A stretch of DNA of 42,940 bases from contig DSEL01000182.1 in the NCBI GenBank assembly GCA_011056645.1, positions 1-42,940 of the forward strand. The letters are read 5' to 3'. The notes below the pieces were generated by a model, which ran no database searches, was not told the DNA's origin, and saw nothing but the letters and a program-made list of their open reading frames with translations. The position numbers and the translations under genes are program-made. The DNA is from Candidatus Atribacteria bacterium (GTDB lineage: Bacteria > Atribacterota > Phoenicimicrobiia > Phoenicimicrobiales > Phoenicimicrobiaceae). This document shows, piece after piece, positions 9,543 through 16,992 of this stretch (position 1 is the first letter of the stretch; each line of letters begins with the position of its first letter).

Positions 9543-9679
9543 CCCTACGAATTGGTGAATTATCACTAACTGGAAAACAGGAAAACCGGACAATTAGGTA
9601 AAATAATATAAACTTGTATCTTGTAATTTGTATTTAGTACTAACGACTATTCACCATCGACTAATAAAGGAGAAAATTT

Positions 9680-10597
9680 ATGATAAAGATTAGAGTTCCG
9701 GCAACTACCGCCAACTTAGGTCCTGGCTTTGACTGTCTGGGCTTGGCTTTAAAATGTTATTTAAACCTGGAGATAGAAGAAATAGAAGGGGGACTGGTTA
9801 TTGAATATCAGGGAGAAGGATCGGGAAAGTTTTCGGCCAAAAAGAAAGAAGATGCCCTAATCTGGAAATCTATCAACCTGGTTTTACAAAAAATCCATAA
9901 AGATATCCCCAAAAAGGGGTTAAAGATAAAAGCGCTTAACACCATACCTATTACCAGAGGATTGGGTAGCAGCGCATCAGCTATAATAGGGGGGATAGTG
10001 GGAGCAGCCAAGTTCTATGATTTTGATTTAACTAATCAGGAGATTCTTGAATTAGCTCTTTCTTTAGAAGGACATATGGATAATATTGTCCCTGCTCTAA
10101 TAGGGGGGCTTACCCTGGCTTATAAAACCGATCAAGGAGAGATAAAGTGGACCAGGATAGAAACCCCGCTTGATTTACAAATTGTACTGGCGATCCCGGA
10201 ATTTACTTTAAACACGAAAGAAATGAGAAAGGTTTTGCCTTCAAAAGTAGCATTATCTGAAGCTATATTTAATTTAAGCAGATCTGCTCTATTAGTTAAT
10301 GCTTTGCAAAATTCCCATTGGGAAAGGTTGGTTGAGGCCATGGAGGATAGGCTGCATCAACCTTACAGGATGCCCTTTGTCCCGGGAATTGAAGAGATGT
10401 TCTCCCAAATCAAACAGACAGGTTTAGCAGGGGTAGCCTTAAGCGGTTCCGGACCTTCAGTAGTTTCTCTAACCAAAAAAGGCAGAGAGGAAGCAATCAG
10501 CAGGATAATGAAAGACGCTTTTTTAAAAGAAGGAATAACTTGTCGGATCTTGGTGTTAGAAGCTGATTTGGAGGGAACAGTAGTAAGTGATAAGTGA
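9680..10597 (+). CDS. thrB: Homoserine kinase
   Basis: ThrB phosphorylates homoserine to O-phosphohomoserine with ATP, the step before threonine synthase. It is a GHMP-superfamily kinase: the N-terminus reads PATTANLGPGFD, the ATP loop is PITRGLGSSASAIIGG (about residues 92-107), and a C-terminal GVALSGSGPSV motif is present. The length of 305 residues is typical. ATG is preceded by AAAGGAG. The last residues (VVSDK) and the stop codon are encoded by the start of a repetitive AGTGATAAGTGAC stretch, so the C-terminus may have been reshaped by repeat insertion. No thrC lies in this window. Confidence 0.95.
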   Translation: MIKIRVPATTANLGPGFDCLGLALKCYLNLEIEEIEGGLVIEYQGEGSGKFSAKKKEDALIWKSINLVLQKIHKDIPKKGLKIKALNTIPITRGLGSSASAIIGGIVGAAKFYDFDLTNQEILELALSLEGHMDNIVPALIGGLTLAYKTDQGEIKWTRIETPLDLQIVLAIPEFTLNTKEMRKVLPSKVALSEAIFNLSRSALLVNALQNSHWERLVEAMEDRLHQPYRMPFVPGIEEMFSQIKQTGLAGVALSGSGPSVVSLTKKGREEAISRIMKDAFLKEGITCRILVLEADLEGTVVSDK

Positions 10598-10612
10598 CAA
10601 GTGATGAGTGAA
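10583..10612 (+). repeat. AAGTGA-type word repeat overlapping the thrB end
   Basis: The words AAGTGATAAGTGACAAGTGA and TGAGTGAAG run in tandem across the thrB stop codon (10595-10597). The repeat is degenerate and of unknown function. Confidence 0.5.
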
Positions 10613-10666
10613 GAGAAAGAAGTAGCTCGTTAGTTGCTTGCCTGGTTAGCCAGTCTGGAAATGAGT

Positions 10667-10695
10667 AAATTGGTGAATTGGGCAATTGGAGAATC
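10667..10695 (+). repeat. AATTGGTGAATTG-type intergenic repeat, copy 2
   Basis: This is nearly the same as the repeat before gyrA (5098-5135): it starts AAATTGGTGAATTG and ends CAATTGGAGAATC. Here the lysC start is further downstream with its own AAGGAG, so the repeat does not supply the ribosome site. Confidence 0.65.
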
Positions 10696-10727
10696 GGTGA
10701 ATTTTTTAAGGAGTGAATATTTTATCG

Positions 10728-11960
10728 ATGAATAAAATTATAGTGCAAAAATACGGAGGAAGCTCGGTAGCCAATATCGAACGGATAAAAAAAGTAGCCG
10801 GGAAAATAGTGGAAAAGGCAAAAGAAGGAAATAAAGTGGTGGTAGTAGTTTCCGCGATGGGCAAGACCACTGATGAATTAATTAAAATGGCTGGCCAAAT
10901 TACTTCATCTCCCAATGAACGGGAATTAGACATGCTCATTTCTACTGGTGAACAGGTTTCTATCGCCCTGCTAACTATGGCTATTCACTCCCTGGGTTGG
11001 GATGCTATCTCTTTTACCGGAATGCAGGCTGGAATTGTAACCAATGCCGCTCACACCAAAGCTAGGGTTACCGCCGTGGATCATACAAAACTAAGGTCCG
11101 CCTTAGAAAAAGGCAAAATAATTATCGTGGCTGGCTTTCAGGGCATTAACACTAATGGTGATATCACTACTTTGGGCAGAGGCGGGTCAGATACTACCGC
11201 TATTGCCCTGGCCGCTCAGTTAAATGCAGAGGGATGTGAAATTTATACTGATGTTGATGGCGTTTACACTGCTGATCCGCGAATAGTAGACAGCGCCCGT
11301 CGAATTCCGGTAATTTCTTATGATGAAATGGCTGAAATGGCCAGTTTGGGAGCAAAAGTAATGCACTATCGGGCTATAGATTTGGCCAGAAATTATCAGG
11401 TAAAAATTTTAGTTAAATCATCTTTTATTCCAGGAGAAGGAACCCTTATACAGGAGGTAGATCCGATGTTAGAAAAAGTAATCGTAAGGGGAGTAACCCA
11501 GGAGGTCAATGTAGGGAAGCTCGTTGTCCGGGGAGTTCCGGATGTCCCCGGCGTGGCTTATAAATTATTCAAAGCCTTAGCCGAAGAAGAGATCATTGTC
11601 GATATGATTATCCAGAGCGCCCATCATAATAAGGTGAATGATATCGCCTTTACTGTTGCTTCAAGCGATTTTGATAATACTATTCGAATCACTAAACAAA
11701 TAGCCGATAAAATTAAAGCGAAGGGTGTAATCTCAGAACCGGGAGTAGCCAAAGTTTCCATTGTGGGTGCAGGTATTACCAGTGACCCGGCGATAGCTGC
11801 CAGGATGTTCGGAGCTTTAGCCCAAGAAGGGATAAATATCGATATGATTAGCACCTCCGGGATTAGGATATCCTGCTTGATCCTTGATTCCCGCATCCAA
11901 GATGCGGTAAAAGCAATACACAAAGAATTTCATTTAGATAAAGAAGGTGAAGAAAAATGA
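10728..11960 (+). CDS. lysC: Aspartokinase
   Basis: Aspartokinase phosphorylates L-aspartate, the first step to lysine, threonine and methionine. The kinase domain begins with the signature KYGGSSVA (residues 8-15) and contains STGEQVS and a GRGGSDTTA motif. Two C-terminal ACT domains (about 265-405) form the usual allosteric site. I use ATG 10728; the AAGGAG at 10708-10713 is 14 bases away, somewhat long. An in-frame GTG at 10713 overlaps that site, so it is less likely. The stop overlaps the asd start (ATGA). The length of 410 residues is typical of the monofunctional enzyme. Confidence 0.95.
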   Translation: MNKIIVQKYGGSSVANIERIKKVAGKIVEKAKEGNKVVVVVSAMGKTTDELIKMAGQITSSPNERELDMLISTGEQVSIALLTMAIHSLGWDAISFTGMQAGIVTNAAHTKARVTAVDHTKLRSALEKGKIIIVAGFQGINTNGDITTLGRGGSDTTAIALAAQLNAEGCEIYTDVDGVYTADPRIVDSARRIPVISYDEMAEMASLGAKVMHYRAIDLARNYQVKILVKSSFIPGEGTLIQEVDPMLEKVIVRGVTQEVNVGKLVVRGVPDVPGVAYKLFKALAEEEIIVDMIIQSAHHNKVNDIAFTVASSDFDNTIRITKQIADKIKAKGVISEPGVAKVSIVGAGITSDPAIAARMFGALAQEGINIDMISTSGIRISCLILDSRIQDAVKAIHKEFHLDKEGEEK

Positions 11961-12973
11961 GAAAATATAATGTCGCTGTTGTAGGGGCTACCGGAGCAGT
12001 TGGTGAAGAGATGAGGTTGGTGTTAGAGCAAAGAAAATTTCCTGTGGAGAAATTAAGTCTCTTTGCTTCCGACCGTTCAGCGGGCAGAACCTATAAATTT
12101 AATGAAGAGGAAATTATAGTTTGGGAGTTAAAAGAAGATTCCTTTTTCGGGATTGATATCGCTCTTTTTTCAGCCGGTGATGAAGTAAGCGCCCACTTTG
12201 CTCCCCTGGCAGTGCGGCAGGGTGCGATAGTAATAGATAATTGCAAGTACTTCCGCATGGATCCCAAGGTTCCTTTGGTGGTTCCGGAAGTGAATCCCGA
12301 TGATTTAAAATGGCACAAGGGTTTAATCGCCAATCCCAACTGTTCTACTATTCAGATGGTGATGGCCTTAAAGCCTATCTATGATGAGGTAGGGATAGAA
12401 AGAGTGATTGCAGCTACTTATCAGAGCGTTTCCGGAACCGGTAAAGATGCTATAGCAGAACTAAAGAATCAAGCGATTTCTATTGCTAAGGGCGAGAAGT
12501 TTGATGTCAAAGTCTATCCTTATCAGATAGCTTATAATGCACTCCCCCATATCGGTGCTTTTCAAGAGAACGGCTATACTTCCGAAGAGATGAAGATGTT
12601 AGACGAGACCAGAAAGATATTGGGAGATGATCAAATTCGTGTAGTGGCTACTACGGTGAGGGTCCCGGTCTATCGAGCTCATTCGGAAGTAGTCCATATA
12701 GAGACCAAAAGGAAAATCTCTCTTCAAAGGACCCGGGGAATATTGAGCTCTTTTCCCGGAGTTAAAGTGATTGACCATCCGGAAAAATTAGAATACCCCT
12801 TAGCTTTATTTGCCGAAGGAAAGGACGAAGTCTTTGTAGGTAGGATCAGAGAAGATATCTCCACCGAAAATGGTCTGGTGATGTGGATAGTCTCCGATAA
12901 TCTGCGAAAAGGTGCTGCTCTAAATGCTGTCCAAATAGCCGAACAGCTAATAAAAAAGGAACTCTTTTTATAA
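11957..12973 (+). CDS. asd: Aspartate-semialdehyde dehydrogenase
   Basis: Asd reduces beta-aspartyl phosphate with NADPH to aspartate semialdehyde, supplying both the lysine branch and the homoserine dehydrogenase encoded upstream. The N-terminal Rossmann motif is VVGATGAVGEEM. The catalytic cysteine is Cys129 in ANPNCSTIQM, and the RVPVYRAHSE segment carries the active-site Arg and His. The length of 338 residues is standard. Its ATG overlaps the lysC stop by four bases, so the two are translationally coupled. The call is secure. Confidence 0.96.
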   Translation: MRKYNVAVVGATGAVGEEMRLVLEQRKFPVEKLSLFASDRSAGRTYKFNEEEIIVWELKEDSFFGIDIALFSAGDEVSAHFAPLAVRQGAIVIDNCKYFRMDPKVPLVVPEVNPDDLKWHKGLIANPNCSTIQMVMALKPIYDEVGIERVIAATYQSVSGTGKDAIAELKNQAISIAKGEKFDVKVYPYQIAYNALPHIGAFQENGYTSEEMKMLDETRKILGDDQIRVVATTVRVPVYRAHSEVVHIETKRKISLQRTRGILSSFPGVKVIDHPEKLEYPLALFAEGKDEVFVGRIREDISTENGLVMWIVSDNLRKGAALNAVQIAEQLIKKELFL

Positions 12974-12986
12974 ATAAAGCCAAATA

Positions 12987-13150
12987 ACGGCGAAAACTTA
13001 CCAGGGGAAAGCCCTATAGCAGGCTTATTTCTGTGACTCTTTAATTCACAATAAATATTTTAGTAGCAGTACGGCGTAAGGTCCTGTGCTTATATGATGA
13101 GAGAAGCCCATTAATACCCTTAAAACTCTAATGGTAAGAGTCCTTTTGTT
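12987..13150 (+). ncRNA. Candidate structured RNA (possibly HEARO/omega RNA-like)
   Basis: The asd-DUF6922 spacer looks structured rather than degenerate. Visible pairings are GGG-GAAAG-CCC (13004-13014), TGTGA/TCACA (13032-13050), an imperfect stem around loop GGCGTAAG (13066-13087), and ACTCT-AATGGTA-AGAGT (13125-13141). The loop of the last can pair back with CCATTA (13108-13113), forming a pseudoknot. It ends in CCTTTTGTTTT. The arrangement, especially the AATGGTAAGAGTCC end, reminds me of HEARO (IscB-associated omega RNA), but this is from memory and no IscB gene is present. A riboswitch or another small RNA remains possible. Confidence 0.4.
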
Positions 13151-13178
13151 TTGGCTGATAATCTGGTAAAATTAATAT

Positions 13179-13481
13179 ATGAAAGCACTTCCTCAATTTC
13201 TGAAAAAATATTTTTGGGATGTAGATTTTTCTAAATTAGACCAAGAAATATTTCCTTCATTTATTATTGAAAGAGTATTAGAAGAAGGGGATGAAAAAGC
13301 AGTAAGGTGGATGAGAGAAAACTTTAATAATGCTCAGATAAAAAATGTACTTTACAATTCTAAGAATCTTTCCCCCAGAAGTGCTAATTATTGGCAATTA
13401 ATTTTTAATCTGAAGAGAGAAAAAATATTATGCTTCAGAAAATCATTTCAAAAAGAACAAAAGCCAATCTGGAAATACTAA
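13179..13481 (+). CDS. DUF6922-like small protein, possible antitoxin
   Basis: This 100-residue protein starts MKALPQFLKKYFWDVDFSKL and has the aromatic-rich opening, the IIERVLEEGDEKAVRWM stretch and an LSPRSANYWQ motif that I associate with DUF6922 proteins. These commonly sit directly upstream of AbiEii-type nucleotidyltransferases and may act as the antitoxin or specificity partner. Its last 52 bases overlap the next gene in another frame, indicating tight coupling. The Shine-Dalgarno is weak (GGTAAAATTAATAT before ATG), so it may be poorly translated or leaderless. The function is inferred from context. Confidence 0.6.
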   Translation: MKALPQFLKKYFWDVDFSKLDQEIFPSFIIERVLEEGDEKAVRWMRENFNNAQIKNVLYNSKNLSPRSANYWQLIFNLKREKILCFRKSFQKEQKPIWKY

Positions 13482-14053
13482 CCAAAGAAGCGGTGCTTAA
13501 AAATTTTTATTTAGCTGGTGGAACGGGCGCAGCCTTACAATTAAAGCATCGCGTTTCCCTTGATTTAGATTTTTTTACCAAAGAAGACATTAACACCAAA
13601 ATCTTAATTCAAAAAATTAAAACCCTGGAAAAATTTTCTATAGAAAGAGAAACAGAGAATACTTTAATTGGAATATTTAATAGAACCCGGGTCAGTTTTT
13701 TAAAATATGATTATCCCCTACTTTTTGACCCTAAACCAATAAAAGAAATTAATGTCGCAGACCTCAGAGATATAGGTTGCATGAAAATTGATGCTATTTC
13801 CTCTCGCGGAACAAAGAGAGATTTTATTGATTTATTTTTTATCTGTAAAGAATTAATATCTTTAAATAATCTTCTAGGTTTGTTTAAAAGAAAATACAAG
13901 AGCGTAAATTATAATATGATGCATATTTTAAAAAGCTTGATATATTTCGAAGACGCTGAAAATAATCCAATGCCAAAGATGATTGTTCATGTATCTTGGC
14001 AAAAAGTAAAAAGTTTTTTTAAAGAAGAAATTAGAAAAATTGATAATAAATAA
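13430..14053 (+). CDS. AbiEii/AbiGii-family nucleotidyltransferase, putative toxin
   Basis: A 207-residue protein of the AbiEii nucleotidyltransferase superfamily. The fold signature FYLAGGTGAALQLKHR is followed by SLDLDFF, giving the conserved Gly-Gly (30-31), Ser43 and the Asp45/Asp47 metal pair. A later CMKIDAISSRGTKRDFIDL segment is also typical. Characterised members are type IV-like toxins (AbiEii, MenT) that transfer nucleotides to RNA or other targets and can abort phage infection. It overlaps the preceding DUF6922 gene by 52 bases and ends at a strong terminator, so the pair looks like a self-contained two-gene module. Toxicity is inferred. Confidence 0.75.
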   Translation: MLQKIISKRTKANLEILTKEAVLKNFYLAGGTGAALQLKHRVSLDLDFFTKEDINTKILIQKIKTLEKFSIERETENTLIGIFNRTRVSFLKYDYPLLFDPKPIKEINVADLRDIGCMKIDAISSRGTKRDFIDLFFICKELISLNNLLGLFKRKYKSVNYNMMHILKSLIYFEDAENNPMPKMIVHVSWQKVKSFFKEEIRKIDNK

Positions 14054-14091
14054 AAACCTACCAAGGGACCAGGGTTTTCTAGTAGGTTTTT
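14052..14091. terminator. Terminator after the AbiEii gene
   Basis: AAAAACCTAC and GTAGGTTTTT form a perfect 10-bp stem with a 20-nt loop containing GGGACCAGGG. The T-rich 3' side (and A-rich 5' side) would allow termination on either strand. Confidence 0.8.
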
Positions 14092-14144
14092 CTGTACCTT
14101 TTTCCTCAAAAACCCCCCCAACATTATTCTTCATAATTTCTTTA

Positions 14145-14153
14145 TGGTATAAT
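14145..14153 (+). promoter_or_regulatory. Extended -10 promoter of traB
   Basis: TGG followed by a perfect TATAAT (14148-14153) lies about 60 bases before the TraB start. No good -35 box is visible, consistent with an extended -10 promoter. Confidence 0.55.
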
Positions 14154-14214
14154 ATTATTTCAATTTCATAGATATAAACACGTTCACACTATTTTTACTG
14201 GAGGAAATAAACAA

Positions 14215-15390
14215 TTGTTACAAAATAATAGAAATATTCATATATTAAAAAAAGACGAAAAAGAAATTTTATTAGTAGGTACTGCTCACGTCTCTAAAGA
14301 CAGTGCCCGAGAAGTGAAAGAATTAATTGAGCAAGAGAAACCGGACAGCGTCTGTGTAGAACTGTGTCATGCCCGTTATAGCAGTATCAATACTCCGAAC
14401 AAATGGAAAAATATGGATATTATCACCATCATAAAACAAAAAAAGGCTCCGCTCCTTCTGGTTAATTTAATTTTATCTTCTTTTCAAAAACGATTAGCTC
14501 AACAATTAGGGATTAATCCAGGTCAGGAAATGATCCAGGCTATCTCATCAGCAAAAGAGATGGGAGCCCAACTGGTCCTTGCCGATAGGGACATTCAAGT
14601 GACCTTTACCCGTGTCTGGAAAAAGCTTAATCTCTGGGGAAAAATACGGATAATTTTTATGCTAATTTTAAGTATACTCAGCAAGGAAAAAATTTCCGAA
14701 AAAGAAATTGAAAGGCTAAAATCAGAAGACATTCTTACCGCAGCCTTAAGCGAATTAGCCCATTCATTTCCCCAATTAAAACATACTCTAATCGATGAAA
14801 GAGATCAATACCTGGCTGAAAAAATAAGACTGGCTCCTGGCAATAAAGTCATTGCCGTTGTAGGTGCCGGGCATATACCAGGTATTAAAAAGGAAATAGA
14901 TAAAGAGCATGATTTAATAGCTCTCAGCAAAATACCTTCTACTCCCAATTACATAAAAGCGTTGGCCTGGGGCATTCCTCTGGTAATCATTGCGATTATC
15001 GCCTCTACTTTTAGTTATTATCCTCCTGCTGGTTTTGACCAGATTATCCAATGGTTTTTATGGAATGGCTCTCTATCTGCCCTGGGGGCATTGATTGCTA
15101 TAGCACACCCCCTTTCTATCCTTACTGCCTTTGCGGCTGCCCCCTTTAGCTCTTTAAATCCTCTTTTAGCAGCCGGATGGTTTGCCGGTATTGTAGAAGC
15201 CCTGATTAGGCGTCCCCGGGTAGAAGATTTTGAAGAACTGGGGAATATCACTGCCCTCAAAGACTTTTTTCATAATCGGGTTACTAAAATATTGCTGGTA
15301 GTCGCTCTGGCTAATCTGGGAAGTATGGCAGGGACGTTTATCGGTGGAGCAAAAGTAATCCAACTCTTTATCAACACCATCAATCCTTAA
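14215..15390 (+). CDS. TraB/PrgY family membrane protein
   Basis: The N-terminus carries the family motif GTAHVS (about residues 23-28), followed by VCVELCHARY and a VVGAGHIPGI segment near 220, which together define the TraB/PrgY/gumN-like domain. The C-terminal 150 residues contain several hydrophobic helices (for example around IPLVIIAIIASTF and PLLAAGWFAGIVEAL). PrgY inhibits peptide pheromone in Enterococcus, and the conserved GxxH and E residues suggest a metalloprotease-like fold; the role here is unknown. TTG is chosen because GGAGGAAAT lies upstream. It stands alone between its own promoter and terminator. Confidence 0.85.
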   Translation: MLQNNRNIHILKKDEKEILLVGTAHVSKDSAREVKELIEQEKPDSVCVELCHARYSSINTPNKWKNMDIITIIKQKKAPLLLVNLILSSFQKRLAQQLGINPGQEMIQAISSAKEMGAQLVLADRDIQVTFTRVWKKLNLWGKIRIIFMLILSILSKEKISEKEIERLKSEDILTAALSELAHSFPQLKHTLIDERDQYLAEKIRLAPGNKVIAVVGAGHIPGIKKEIDKEHDLIALSKIPSTPNYIKALAWGIPLVIIAIIASTFSYYPPAGFDQIIQWFLWNGSLSALGALIAIAHPLSILTAFAAAPFSSLNPLLAAGWFAGIVEALIRRPRVEDFEELGNITALKDFFHNRVTKILLVVALANLGSMAGTFIGGAKVIQLFINTINP

Positions 15391-15393
15391 ATT

Positions 15394-15420
15394 AAAAAAT
15401 AGGATGTATCCCTATTTTTT
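15394..15420. terminator. Terminator after traB (AAAAAATAGG repeat family)
   Basis: AAAAAATAGG and CCTATTTTTT pair perfectly (10 bp) around a 7-nt loop. The same arms occur in the terminator at 21841-21897, so it also belongs to a dispersed repeat family. Confidence 0.8.
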
Positions 15421-15484
15421 AAGATAGTGTAAAATTTTAGTAGGGGTTTTCTAGGAAATCACTTGCCAGTAGGTCAACAAAAAA

Positions 15485-15559
15485 GGTAGACTTACCTCAT
15501 AGATCAAACTAAAGAAAAAGAAGAAACCTTCTTTTTCTAAATAAGGAGGTAAATCTACC
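15485..15559 (+). promoter_or_regulatory. Nested hairpin masking the transposase ribosome site
   Basis: The outer arms are 15485-15498 and 15546-15559 (13 of 14 pair). The inner perfect 11-bp stem is AGAAAAAGAAG/CTTCTTTTTCT (15513-15538). The outer 3' arm includes GAGGT of the AAGGAGGT Shine-Dalgarno (15543-15550). In a transcript entering from outside, this structure would hide the site, limiting transposase synthesis as known for several IS elements. Confidence 0.7.
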
Positions 15560-15561
15560 TA

Positions 15562-16992
15562 ATGAAAGAATTGTGCTTAACAGTTACCTTACCATCTCTA
15601 CAAGTGACTATACCAGAAGGCAAACTAAATTTCCAGTACCTGGAGAAATTTGTTTTTAACCTAACCAAAATCATAGGCCAGCATGTCCTAACCGAAATAC
15701 TCCAGTTCCTTGACAACAAATTAAGGAAAGAAAGACAAAGGGGAGAGCTTTCCAACTGTGTAAAGCGTAGCAAATATCTCTTGACCCTCCTGGGCAATAT
15801 CACCTACCAGAAGCATCTCTACCGGGGCAAAGAAGGTCGTTACCGTGGTCTTTTGGATGAAACCCTGGGCTTAAACCCCAATCAGCGTATGAGCACTCAT
15901 TACCAGAAGATCACCGGGCTATTCTCTTTTCTAGCCGGCAGCTACCATAATGCCCAAAGATTCCTAGAGTATTGTTATGGAGATTCAGTAAGCTTTGAGG
16001 CTATCCGCAGGCAGGTACAACTGCAGGGTAGCCAGATTCAAAGACAGGAAGAATACGCCTTTGACCAAAACTTAGAAGAGGCTCTAAAACCAACAACCCT
16101 CACCCCAAAATCAAATAGAGAGCCCCTCTATCTGGAGATAGACGGCACCATGATTCACCTGCAGAAACAGCAGAAGAAAAAGGCGGAATTGAAACTGGCT
16201 ATCATCCACCAAGGAAAAGAAAAGAGGTATCCTTCGGGAAACTCGGATGCCAAAAAGCTCAAAGATAAATTAGCCTATACCGGTCTTGGCCCAGCAGATG
16301 AATTTATGGCTCAGGTCAGTCTCCTGGCTGAAGAGAAGTTTCATCTGTATGACCATAACCTTATCTTAGTAGGAGGGGATGGTGCTCCCTGGATCAAAGA
16401 AGGAGCGAAAGATTATTTTCCTCATTCCATCTACCAATTATGCCCCTTTCACTTAAAACGTAAACTAATCCAGCATCTTTCCTATAACCGTAAAAGAAAA
16501 TCTGAGATTAGTTCGCTCTTAGGAGAGGGTAACCTCCCGGAAGCACTTATTTTATTGGAAGAAGAAAAAGGTAAGAATCCCCCCAAAAAAGATGAATTAA
16601 ATGAACTGATTACCTATCTTGTCAATAACTCTGAGGGAATCAATGCCGTAGATCGCTTAAAAGAAGCAGGATTACCTGTAGATACCATGGGAGCCATTGA
16701 GGGCAATATCGACAAGATCCTGGCCAATCGCTTCAAGAAAAGGGGGATGAGCTGGAGTCTTACTGGAGCACTGAACCTAGCCAAGGTCGGACAATTGATC
16801 ATCAATGATGACTGGGATGACTTCTGGCCGAAAGAACCAGAGGTGATCCTCAAACAGATAGAGCCTAAAGAAGAAGACCATTTCCCCAAAGAGGATAAAT
16901 ATGACCGTAGATATTCTCTTCCGGTATTAGTAGGTCCCCACCAGGACAAAAGCTGGGTAAAACAATTAAAGGAGTTTATCAGTATTCATTAA
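15562..16992 (+). CDS. ISLre2-family (UPF0236) transposase
   Basis: A 476-residue DDE-type transposase. Candidate catalytic residues are Asp194 in LEIDGTMIH, Asp273 in LVGGDGAPW and Glu380 in MGAIEGNIDKI, with the family segment CPFHLKRKL between them and RFKKRGMSWS after. The N-terminal part resembles the UPF0236 helical domain. Length and domain order are complete, with no frameshift. The start is set by AAGGAGGT eleven bases upstream of ATG, but that site lies within a long hairpin. Codon use looks less extreme in AT than the neighbours, which suits a mobile gene. Confidence 0.92.
   Translation: MKELCLTVTLPSLQVTIPEGKLNFQYLEKFVFNLTKIIGQHVLTEILQFLDNKLRKERQRGELSNCVKRSKYLLTLLGNITYQKHLYRGKEGRYRGLLDETLGLNPNQRMSTHYQKITGLFSFLAGSYHNAQRFLEYCYGDSVSFEAIRRQVQLQGSQIQRQEEYAFDQNLEEALKPTTLTPKSNREPLYLEIDGTMIHLQKQQKKKAELKLAIIHQGKEKRYPSGNSDAKKLKDKLAYTGLGPADEFMAQVSLLAEEKFHLYDHNLILVGGDGAPWIKEGAKDYFPHSIYQLCPFHLKRKLIQHLSYNRKRKSEISSLLGEGNLPEALILLEEEKGKNPPKKDELNELITYLVNNSEGINAVDRLKEAGLPVDTMGAIEGNIDKILANRFKKRGMSWSLTGALNLAKVGQLIINDDWDDFWPKEPEVILKQIEPKEEDHFPKEDKYDRRYSLPVLVGPHQDKSWVKQLKEFISIH

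Larger units (their letters stand above)
9338..9679. other. Repeat-filled hom-thrB spacer
   Basis: This 342-base spacer has no convincing gene. It is a mosaic of short repeats: TATATAGTATATAGTA-like words (9341-9375), a REP-like element (9433-9470), a small CAGGC/GCCTG palindrome (9528-9542), two AAAAAATAGG or AAAAATAGG words (near 9392 and 9513), and the AATTGGTGAAT word (9549-9560). The thrB Shine-Dalgarno AAAGGAG closes it. Confidence 0.6.
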
